Source: CAZFNU01 sp964520445 (GTDB lineage Bacteria; Patescibacteriota; Minisyncoccia; UBA6257; JAKLIH01). From it: a stretch of DNA of 12,477 nucleotides. The notes beneath the pieces are model-generated. The model saw only the letters and a program-made list of their open reading frames with translations. It was not told the DNA's origin and ran no database searches. This document shows positions 7,513 to 12,477 of the stretch, in pieces (the first letter of the stretch is position 1; each line of letters begins with the position of its first letter). The translations under genes were made by a program, and so were the position numbers. The stretch spans positions 1 through 12,477 of the forward strand of contig CAZFNU010000021.1 of assembly GCA_964520445.1 (NCBI GenBank), given 5' to 3'.

Positions 7513-8235
7513 ATGTTAACCGATAAAAGAAAAAGATTATTAATATTTGCTTCTGGAGGAGAAGATGAAAAAAGTGGTGGCAGTGGATTTGCAGAAATGG
7601 TAAGAAAATCAAGATTAGATAATCCAGAACTAGATGCTAATATTGTTGGTGTGATTTCTAACTATCCCTTTGGTGGTGTTTACACTAAAGCCATAGAACT
7701 AGGAATTGACTTTGAGTATTGGCCCGGACCATTTATAGAATACGGATATAAAGTAGTAATTAGAAAATATAGGCCAGATTTCATCATGTTGTCTGGTTGG
7801 CTTAAAAAAACAGCAGGTCTTAACCCAGCTACTACTATTAATATCCATCCAGGACCATTACCAGGATTCGGAGGAAAAGGACTATATGGGCATTATGTTC
7901 ATGAAGCTGTTTTAGAAGCTTTCCATAATAAAGAAATAGACCACAGTGCAGTATCCATGCATTTTGTTACTGAAGAATTTGATAAAGGACCTATAATTGT
8001 CATATGCCCAGTAGAGATAAAAGAGAGTGATACATCAGAGACTCTTGCTAAAAGAGTAAATGATAAAGAGCATGAAGTCCAAAGCAAGGTTTTGAACTGG
8101 GTTATTCAAGGGAAAATTAAGCTAATCAATCCTGAAAAAAATACTATTACCATTGACCAAAAGATCTGGGAAGAAAACAAAGATTGGTTTAATGTTCCCG
8201 GTCAGAAGTATGAAATTATTAAGGGGGTATTTTAA
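7513..8235 (+). CDS. purN: Formyltransferase, phosphoribosylglycinamide formyltransferase (GART/PurN)-like
   Basis: Transfers formyl from 10-formyl-THF to an amine; PurN acts on GAR in purine synthesis. The fold shows an N-terminal ASGG...GGSGF loop (13-25). The catalytic trio is Asn110, His112 (INIHPGPLP) and Asp157 (EEFDKGPI), matching E. coli PurN Asn106, His108 and Asp144. The 240 aa are slightly longer than PurN, and no other pur gene is in the window, so another formyl acceptor is possible. An ATG at 7498 would add five residues, but AAAGGAGGT at 7500-7508 makes 7513 the better start. All five Trp are TGG with no in-frame TGA, unlike neighbours on both sides. Its own terminator overlaps the stop codon. 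It looks like an imported, single-gene unit. Confidence 0.88.
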   Translation: MLTDKRKRLLIFASGGEDEKSGGSGFAEMVRKSRLDNPELDANIVGVISNYPFGGVYTKAIELGIDFEYWPGPFIEYGYKVVIRKYRPDFIMLSGWLKKTAGLNPATTINIHPGPLPGFGGKGLYGHYVHEAVLEAFHNKEIDHSAVSMHFVTEEFDKGPIIVICPVEIKESDTSETLAKRVNDKEHEVQSKVLNWVIQGKIKLINPEKNTITIDQKIWEENKDWFNVPGQKYEIIKGVF

Positions 8236-8259
8236 AAAATACTCCCTTTCTATTTTTTT
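8221..8259 (+). terminator. Intrinsic terminator overlapping the formyltransferase stop
   Basis: Stem AAGGGGGTATT (8221-8231) / AATACTCCCTT (8238-8248) with one G-T pair, then a T-rich tract to 8259. The TAA at 8233-8235 is in the loop. Confidence 0.88.
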
Positions 8260-8266
8260 AAAAATG

Positions 8267-8275
8267 TGCTATACT
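8267..8275 (+). promoter_or_regulatory. Extended -10 promoter of the 128-aa membrane protein gene
   Basis: TG-C-TATACT directly after a T-run/A-run. The -10 is the left half of a perfect 15-bp palindrome, CTATACTAAGTATAG (8269-8283). The leader of about 60 bases before the ATG is longer than usual here. Confidence 0.7.
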
Positions 8276-8339
8276 AAGTATAGGAAATAAAATTTTAAAA
8301 ACCAAAGGTCGAGGCTAATTAATTTTTTAAATTAATATC

Positions 8340-8726
8340 ATGACAGACGCTTCCATTGTTCAAATTCTAAGCTTGATGTTTTGTGCTATGGGGCTTGGGA
8401 TGTTGCTTAACCCTGTTTTTTACAAAAAAATTCTTGAGGATTTTACAGAAAATGAATCCATAGGTTATCTAGGAGCTTTAGCTACTTTTATTATTGGATT
8501 TTTTCTCATCACCCTTCGTAGTGGAGTAGAGGGTAATGTAGCAACAATGATCACAGTTTTCGGTTGAATCGCCCTAATAAAAGGATTACTTATGATTACT
8601 CTTCCTCAGTATTGTCTTAAATTTATTAAGTTCTTTTCTAAAAGACAACAATTCATACTATGTGGTGCAACTATAATATTATTATTAGGTATAGTTTTAA
8701 TGTATATTGGGGTGATGATGCTATAG
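8340..8726 (+). CDS. Small four-helix membrane protein, unknown function (in-frame TGA)
   Basis: 128 aa with four hydrophobic segments (about 5-27, 42-58, 67-84, 100-125). The start, MFCAMGLGMLLNPVFYKKILEDF in three short overlapping pieces (MFCAMGLGML, LNPVFYKK, ILEDF), then YLGALATFIIGF and FG-W-IALIKGLL, fits a family of small membrane proteins I have seen in CPR genomes. There FGW-x-x-LIKG carries a conserved Trp. That Trp (residue 76) is TGA at 8565-8567; with TGA as stop the second half, including two helices, is lost. Ends in TAG and is followed by a terminator. No Shine-Dalgarno. Function unknown. Confidence 0.82.
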
Positions 8727-8747
8727 ACTAAAAACTTTTTTAATTCG

Positions 8748-8788
8748 ATCTGGTTAGCTATTTGACTAGCTAGCCAGATTTTATATTT
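8748..8788 (+). terminator. Terminator of the 128-aa membrane protein gene
   Basis: Stem ATCTGGTTAGCTA (8748-8760) / TAGCTAGCCAGAT (8767-8779), 13 bp with one G-T pair, then TTTATATTT. Its 3' arm lies in the left copy of a 22-bp direct repeat. Confidence 0.85.
8761..8782 (+). repeat. 22-bp direct repeat, left copy
   Basis: Identical over 22 bases to 9456-9477. The sequence starts TTTGACTAGCTAG and ends CCAGATTTT. It forms the loop and 3' arm of the terminator at 8748, so this copy is likely the original. The repeats bracket the minus-strand gene and its control elements. Confidence 0.9.
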
Positions 8789-8823
8789 AAAAACCCCGAT
8801 GGAATTAATTCCATAACGGGGTT
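8787..8823 (-). terminator. Terminator of the minus-strand cassette gene
   Basis: On the minus strand AACCCCG / CGGGGTT (8817-8823 and 8792-8798) encloses a 16-bp palindrome (8799-8814), then T-rich TTTAAAT. It lies only a few bases past the TGA at 8829. Confidence 0.85.
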
Positions 8824-9359
8824 CAAGATCAATATACGACACAACCGGAGGTCACGGTAAAAAGAAAAGTATTGTTTTCAAACCCATCACCTATATTATA
8901 TCTCGGGTCAGACAATAAACGAGTGGTAATACTCATCCAAATAGGTACGGCATATTTCTCTGGTTGAGAATAGAACAGAATATGATCAGAAAGAAGTCCT
9001 TTGCAGGATACCCAACCACAGGCAACACTAGGGACTTCTTCTTTGTCCTTAGGCTCAATACGAAGTTCAATAAACGCAGCTAAAGAAAATAATTTTTTTG
9101 TTAGTTCATTTAAATCATGGAGGGTAACTATTTTAAGCCTTTCATTATCTTGGCTGAGCATCTTCTGTATCTCTGGATGGCCTGTAGTTTCATAGGTAGG
9201 GATACTTTTGTAAAGTGCAATACTAACAACTGAACCACCCAAACAGGTGGATGTAAAAGTTTCGCAAAATTGTTTTGAAAATTTCACAAATTCCTCTAAG
9301 GTTATCTTTCTTTTTAAAAAAAGAAAACGCTTTTTACTTATACTAAACCTATCATACAT
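8805..9359 (-). CDS. Orphan protein in a repeat-flanked cassette; standard-code-like ending
   Basis: Unrecognised soluble protein, 176 aa to the first TGA. It starts with a basic stretch (SKKRFLFLKRKI) and has Cys-containing segments (QFCETFTSTCLGG, ACGWVSCKG). Both Trp are TGG. The likely original stop is TGA at 8829-8831, followed after one codon by a second TGA (8823-8825). If UGA is Trp, translation adds eight residues and runs into the terminator stem to TAA at 8805-8807. AAAGGAAGT (9366-9374) lies upstream at SD distance, and a consensus promoter at 9420-9448. Gene, promoter, leader and terminator sit between 22-bp direct repeats. This suggests a recently inserted unit from a standard-code donor. 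Confidence 0.75.
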
Positions 9360-9365
9360 TTCTTT

Positions 9366-9404
9366 ACTTCCTTTCTTTGTTTTTTAAGGAACAGGCTCTT
9401 CCTT
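9366..9404 (-). promoter_or_regulatory. Structured leader with alternative pairing around the Shine-Dalgarno
   Basis: On the minus strand the leader holds AAGGAA (9399-9404), then TTCCTT (9386-9391), then the SD AAAGGAAGT (9366-9374). TTCCTT can pair with the first element (7-base loop) or with the SD. Such a mutually exclusive design could switch translation; no ligand is evident. Confidence 0.4.
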
Positions 9405-9419
9405 AATTGTTTGTAAGTT

Positions 9420-9448
9420 ATATTACCATATAAAGCGTTAGATGTCAA
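9420..9448 (-). promoter_or_regulatory. Consensus promoter of the minus-strand cassette gene
   Basis: On the minus strand TTGACA (9443-9448), a 17-base spacer and TGG-TAATAT (-10 at 9420-9425). It gives a leader of roughly 55 bases. It is the only promoter here with a perfect -35 and optimal spacing. Confidence 0.8.
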
Positions 9449-9455
9449 ATATTGG

Positions 9456-9477
9456 TTTGACTAGCTAGCCAGATTTT
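9456..9477 (+). repeat. 22-bp direct repeat, right copy
   Basis: Exact copy of 8761-8782, 695 bases away, without the matching 5' terminator arm. It therefore has no terminator function here and looks like a duplicated junction. Confidence 0.9.
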
Positions 9478-9495
9478 TGTTATGATATTTAATAT

Positions 9496-9523
9496 TTGCC
9501 TTTTCTAAAAAATATGCTATAAT
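9496..9523 (+). promoter_or_regulatory. Promoter of the 110-aa orphan gene
   Basis: Extended -10 TG-C-TATAAT (9515-9523) with a weak TTGCCT -35 (9496-9501, 16-base spacer). A short inverted repeat TGGCA-TGTT-TGCCA (9550-9563) lies in the leader just before the SD and could be an operator or hairpin. Confidence 0.65.
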
Positions 9524-9580
9524 ATACAAAGCAGCTTAACATAGAAATTTGGCATGTTTGCCAGAAAGGAGTATATTGTA

Positions 9581-9913
9581 ATGAAACTAGACTTAACAAC
9601 TCATTACACATTTAACCGGATTATGAAAAATCTTAAAGAAGAATTTAGTTCAACAGAAACAGATACTATCCTTGTATTCTTTGGTAATGGACACATTATC
9701 TCTGGTTGTGAAGTTAAAGATATCCAAAAAACCAGTAACAAGGGTCCTTACTCTCTCGAGTTCACTATTAGATTTCCTCAGTCTAAACAATTTTACAAAA
9801 GCTATCTTACTTTAGAAAATGTAGCCAAAGAAATTTTAGCTTTTCTTGATTTTTTGCATAGTAAAAAATCATTCAGTAAAATACGACAAGGATATCGTTC
9901 GTTTAACGAGTAG
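9581..9913 (+). CDS. Protein of unknown function with strong Shine-Dalgarno
   Basis: 110 aa, soluble, no recognised family, no Trp. The middle (TDTILVFFGNGHIISGCEV) looks like beta strands, possibly a small alpha/beta or Sm-like fold, followed by a helical, Lys-rich end. The start at 9581 is chosen because GAAAGGAGT (9564-9572) lies at good SD distance. An ATG at 9554 would overlap this site and the inverted repeat before it. Stop is TAG; a second SD (9912-9917) and a micro-ORF follow at once, suggesting translational coupling. Its position, next to the repeat-flanked cassette, and its SD place it with the SD-bearing, imported-looking genes. There is no Trp codon to test this. Confidence 0.7.
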   Translation: MKLDLTTHYTFNRIMKNLKEEFSSTETDTILVFFGNGHIISGCEVKDIQKTSNKGPYSLEFTIRFPQSKQFYKSYLTLENVAKEILAFLDFLHSKKSFSKIRQGYRSFNE

Positions 9914-9921
9914 GAGGGACC

Positions 9922-9960
9922 ATGAAACGGTTAAAAAGCCTCAAATGATTTAAAACGTAA
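9922..9960 (+). CDS. Possible 12-residue micro-ORF running into a hairpin
   Basis: AGGAGG (9912-9917), overlapping the upstream stop, stands 4 bases before an ATG. It reads MKRLKSLK-W-FKT with TGA as Trp (TAA at 9958-9960), or 8 residues if TGA is stop. Most of it lies inside the 15-bp inverted repeat. It could be a leader peptide, a remnant of a deleted gene, or chance. Confidence 0.3.
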
Positions 9961-9973
9961 TCATTTGAGGCTT
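9936..9973 (-). terminator. Perfect 15-bp inverted repeat, terminator-like on the minus strand
   Basis: AAGCCTCAAATGATT (9936-9950) and its exact complement (9959-9973) with an 8-base loop. The T-run follows on the minus strand (CTTTTTAA), not the plus strand, although no minus-strand gene is seen that would end here. It may still end plus-strand transcripts inefficiently. Confidence 0.6.
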
Positions 9974-9984
9974 GCCATTTAATA

Positions 9985-10013
9985 TTGTAATATTTTTAAA
10001 AATTTGCTAGAAT
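9985..10013 (+). promoter_or_regulatory. Promoter of the ASCH-orphan-murD operon
   Basis: TTGTAA (9985-9990), a 17-base spacer and extended -10 TG-C-TAGAAT (10005-10013), about 31 bases before the ATG. Confidence 0.7.
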
Positions 10014-10044
10014 TAAAAAAGAGATATAAAAATAAGAATTAACT

Positions 10045-10326
10045 ATGAAAATAGAAAAGAAAGTTAAACAAAAATATTTTGAAGCTATTCAGGATAATCG
10101 TAAAAGATTCGAAGTAAGATTAGCTGATTTTGAATGTAACCCAGGGGATATTATAGTGCTAAAAGAACAAGATGATAAAACTAATGAATTAACAGGTAGA
10201 GAAATTGAATGCGAGATGCTATACAAGCTTAATACCAAAGAAGCAGAGAAGTTTTATAGTAAAGAGGATATAGACAGATATGGGTTATTAATTATGGGTA
10301 TTCGTAAACATTATGATTTTAATTAA
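10045..10326 (+). CDS. ASCH/DUF3850-like RNA-binding-domain protein
   Basis: 93 aa. KKVKQKYFEAIQDNRKRFEVRL (quoted in part) then CNPGDIIVLKE and LTGREIECEMLYKL is the usual ASCH/DUF3850 order: a helix ending in K-x-FE-x-R, then GD-x-I-x-L-x-E, then TGR followed by a strand. ASCH domains share the PUA-like fold and are linked to RNA or modified-nucleoside handling; the exact substrate is unknown. It contains no Trp, so it gives no code information. No Shine-Dalgarno (TAAGAATTAACT before the ATG). It is the first gene of a probable operon, 18 bases before the next start, ahead of murD; no functional link to cell wall synthesis is evident. Confidence 0.82.
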   Translation: MKIEKKVKQKYFEAIQDNRKRFEVRLADFECNPGDIIVLKEQDDKTNELTGREIECEMLYKLNTKEAEKFYSKEDIDRYGLLIMGIRKHYDFN

Positions 10327-10344
10327 AATATTAAAATAATATAT

Positions 10345-10671
10345 ATGGATAGATCATTTGATACATTAAAAAACTTCCCAAATAAAACGGAATTAAATTT
10401 CTTTGATTGTTTTGGGAATATTATTGAAATTGCGTCTAATTATACAGACGCACTTAATAAACACCCAGAATTTGAGCCAAATATAGCAAAAAACAAACAA
10501 AGATTTTGCAGAAGATTACAAGAATTTGAGAATTCTGGATATATTCCTCAAGGCAAAATTAACCCAGATTCTGTTAAAAAATTACATGAATTTGAAGATT
10601 TGGATTGAACTAAGGAAGAAAATATAGAAGAAATCAAAAAATATCTATGGTCATTGCGTTCCGATAAATAA
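10345..10671 (+). CDS. Small acidic protein of unknown function (in-frame TGA)
   Basis: 108 aa, soluble, not recognised. It is helical in appearance, with KNKQRFCRRLQEFENSGYIP in the centre and an acidic end. The frame meets TGA at 10606-10608 (residue 88, LD-W-TKEE) and continues 20 residues to TAA. The tail has normal amphipathic composition (ENIEEIKKYLWSLRSDK) and one TGG Trp. After its stop the murD ATG follows in 8 bases, the spacing typical of this window's operons. This spacing itself supports the readthrough end: with TGA as stop the gap to murD would be 71 bases. No Shine-Dalgarno. Confidence 0.72.
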
Positions 10672-10679
10672 ATCTAGTT

Positions 10680-11966
10680 ATGAACAAATATAAAAATAAA
10701 AAAATAGTAATCTGAGGATTAGGCCTTCACGGGGGTGCTTTAGGAGTAACTAAGTTTTTAGCTTCTAAAGGTGCCAAACTTTTAATAACTGACTTGCGTG
10801 ATGAAAAACTTTTAAAACCTACTATTAAGAAGCTAAAACAATACAAGAATATCAAATATGTTTTAGGAAAACATGATGAAAAAGATTTTCTTTCAGCCGA
10901 TTACATTGTTGCTAACCCAGCAATTAAACCCTCAAACCCATTATTTAAAAAACTTCAGAAAGCCCATAAGAAATTTTTAAGTGAAATAGGTCTTTTTTAC
11001 GAATTTAATAAAGCTTTTACCATTGGCATTACCGGTACTAAAGGTAAATCTACTGTTACTGCTTTGATTTATGAATTAATGAAAAAAGAAGTAAAAAGAA
11101 ATAATGAATTCTTAAAAAAATATAACAAAGTGTTTTTTGGGGGTAATATTCGTAAATCCGTATTTGACACCATTAACGAAGCTAATGAAAAAAGTATTTT
11201 GGTTATAGAATTATCTAGTTTCCAACTAGAACAAGCCAAATACATGAAAAAGAGTCCTAATATTGGTATTATAACTAACATTATTCCTGAGCATATTGAT
11301 TGGCACGAAACCATGGATAAATATATTAAATCTAAGAGTTTGATTTTTAAGTATCAACACAAAAATGATTTTTTGTTATTACCTAAGGATTTAGAAAATC
11401 TTTCTAAGAAAACTAAATCCAATGTTATATATTTCAACGGATCTAATGAAGATGCCTTATATAAATTTGGATCCATTTTCCATATAGCTGAAAAAACCAT
11501 AGCTAATATTCTAAAAAACTTTAAGGGTCTTGAAGGTAGACAGCAATTCATTAAAGAAATAAAAGGAGTTAAGTTTTATAACGATACTTGTGCTACTCAT
11601 CCAGTTGCTAATCTATATGCTTTAAAAAGATTTCAAAACCCCATTATGATTTGAGGGGGAGTAGATAAAAAAGCCGAGATAAAAAAACTAGCTCATATTT
11701 TTGAAAAAAGAAAAATTAGATTAGTTATGTTCCCGGGTACAGCCTCTGAACGTATACTAAAAATTCTTAATAAAAAGTATCAAAAAGAATATATTAAACA
11801 TGTCTCCAGTATGGAAGAAGCTGTAAAAATTTCTTTTAACTTATCCAAAAAAGGGGATATTATTTTGCTCTCCCCAGGTGCTGCTAGTTTTAATATGTTT
11901 TTAAACGAATTCGACAGGGGAGATAAATTTAATAAGGCTGTTAAAAAACTTGCTTTTCTAAATTAG
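10680..11966 (+). CDS. murD: UDP-N-acetylmuramoylalanine--D-glutamate ligase MurD (two in-frame TGA)
   Basis: Cytoplasmic Mur ligase adding D-Glu to UDP-MurNAc-L-Ala with ATP. The predicted 428 aa is near family length. Domain 1: the N-terminal IVI-W-GLGLHGGALG Rossmann loop, TD at 37-38 and NPAIKP (79-84). Domain 2: P-loop GTKGKST (119-125), ELSSFQLE (177-184), NIIPEHIDWHE (200-210). Domain 3: NDTCATHP (301-308, the NDSKATNP motif) and LSPGAASFNMF with RGDKF near the end. TGA occurs at residues 12 (10713-10715) and 325 (11652-11654). At both places other MurD carry variable, mostly hydrophobic residues, so they support readthrough but discriminate Trp from Gly weakly. One Trp (HIDWHE) is TGG. 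A standard-code call would give two fragments. No Shine-Dalgarno. Confidence 0.95.
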
Positions 11967-11978
11967 ATTTGCTATACT
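11950..11978 (+). promoter_or_regulatory. Promoter of the pilin-like gene
   Basis: TTGCTT (11950-11955), 17-base spacer, extended -10 TG-C-TATACT (11970-11978), overlapping the murD end. A 12-bp palindrome CTAATATATTAG (11981-11992) lies at the expected transcript start. Confidence 0.72.
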
Positions 11979-12010
11979 TACTAATATATTAGGAACTAAA
12001 ATTAATATAT

Positions 12011-12477
12011 ATGTATAAATTATCTTTAAAATCAAAAAATTCCTTCACTCTAGTAGAGCTTATGATAGTATTAGCTATCCTAGCTTTATTAGCTGGGATT
12101 ATTATTTTCACTCTTAAACCAGGTAATATTATAGATCAATTCAATGATCAAAGAAGAATCTCTGATATCTCTAATATTTCTAAAGCTATTGATTATCTTA
12201 ATAGTATAACTGCCTATGGGAGTATATCTTTAGGAAATTCTACTAATGTTTATCTATCATTACCTGATAATACTAGTTCTACTTGTTCAAGCTATGCTTT
12301 ACCTACCTTACCTACAGGTTATGCCTATGCCTGCAAGAATGCTACTGTGTATAGATTAAATGACTCTACAGGTTGAATACCAGTTAACTTTAGAGAAGCT
12401 GATAACTCTAATTTATTAGCATCTTTACCCATAGATCCAGTTAATGATATTAATTACTATTATTCTTACAATCCTGG
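12011..12477 (+). CDS. Type IV pilin-like protein (pseudopilin), 3' end cut by the window
   Basis: 155 codons visible. A short basic leader (MYKLSLKSKNS) is followed by the class III prepilin motif FTLVELMIVLAILALLAGI, with the conserved Glu at +5, and one hydrophobic helix. The position before the cleavage site is Ser instead of the usual Gly, which could weaken processing by prepilin peptidase. The outer domain has a YAYACK segment paired with an earlier Cys. It then reads TG-W-IPVNF and LPIDPVND...YYYSY, a pattern I know from CPR pseudopilins, where the Trp is typical. That Trp (residue 122) is TGA at 12374-12376. Likely part of a type IV pilus used for attachment or DNA uptake. No Shine-Dalgarno. 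Confidence 0.88.

Noticed and set aside
9001..9195. Plus-strand 64-aa ORF inside the cassette gene
   Set aside because: Ser/Leu-rich shadow with no SD or promoter; the minus gene has promoter, SD and terminator.
9554..9580. Start at 9554 for the 110-aa gene
   Set aside because: The SD GAAAGGAGT lies after this ATG and points to 9581.
11727..11966. 79-aa ORF as a separate gene
   Set aside because: It is the C-terminal domain of MurD after the second TGA.
1240..12376. Many genes as pseudogenes or frameshifted fragments
   Set aside because: All interruptions are TGA, in phase, at Trp-like positions, with no TAA, TAG or frame changes, in essential genes such as clpP and murD. Decay would not be that selective.
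1240..12376. UGA=Gly (the Absconditabacteria/Gracilibacteria code)
   Set aside because: Gly fits poorly at HAGWRG, LNYW, DTWIC/WVKHG, FGW-x-x-LIKG and TGWIPV sites. The two murD sites alone would not decide.
1240..12376. Selenocysteine at the TGA codons
   Set aside because: 22 sites in 11 unrelated families, several with Trp as the usual residue, and no Sec-type redox motifs.
1..12477. CRISPR arrays, rRNA, transposases or an origin
   Set aside because: No regularly spaced repeats, rRNA-like sequence, transposase motif or DnaA-box cluster was seen.

Overview
The window is a very AT-rich piece of a bacterial chromosome. It most likely comes from a Patescibacteria (CPR) lineage that reads UGA as tryptophan. 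The taxonomic hint comes from the mix of genes: trigger factor, ClpP, MurD, a type IV pilin-like protein and several small membrane or orphan proteins of kinds I associate with CPR genomes. MurD, a pilin and ClpP together argue against Mycoplasma, the classic UGA=Trp group. Eleven genes contain in-frame TGA codons, 22 in total, and a twelfth (thymidine kinase) has one just before its TAA. Several sit where the family has an invariant or strongly preferred Trp, such as the HAGWRG-type motif of the YfiH/PgeF family, and none sits at an obviously conserved Gly. The simplest reading is therefore UGA=Trp. The UGA=Gly code known from Absconditabacteria and Gracilibacteria fits less well. With TGA read as stop, most of these genes look broken. 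All coordinates here use TGA=Trp.

Layout. 1-1857: trigger factor (5' end cut) and ClpP, then a strong terminator. 1896-2669: an HTH/LAGLIDADG-like orphan gene followed by tRNA-Ser(GCU). 2726-3505: an orphan gene with a strong Shine-Dalgarno (SD) sequence, closed by a terminator shared tail-to-tail with thymidine kinase (minus strand, 3504-4079). 4195-4931: two small membrane protein genes with their own promoters. 5011-7411: a tight four-gene operon (DUF6922-like, CorA-like-topology membrane protein, 54-aa membrane-anchored protein, YfiH/PgeF-like enzyme) ending in a terminator. 7513-8259: formyltransferase with SD and terminator. 8340-8788: small membrane protein and terminator. 8783-9477: a self-contained minus-strand gene cassette between two exact 22-bp direct repeats. 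9515-9973: an orphan SD gene, a micro-ORF and a long hairpin. 9985-11966: operon of an ASCH-domain protein, an orphan and MurD. 11950-12477: promoter and 5' part of a pilin-like gene. No gene-free stretch exceeds 300 bases; the longest, about 220 bases at 9360-9580, holds two promoters, a structured leader and one direct repeat.

Two gene populations appear interleaved. The native-looking genes mostly have no SD, short AT-rich leaders and TGA as the main Trp codon (22 TGA against 3 TGG, not counting the thymidine kinase tail). A second set (1962, 2726, 7513 and the minus-strand gene ending near 8829) uses only TGG for Trp (11 TGG, no internal TGA). Three of these four have strong SDs, and two have a TGA exactly where the protein should end. 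This second set looks like recent arrivals from donors using the standard code. Most genes are preceded by an extended -10 promoter of the form TGN-TANNAT.
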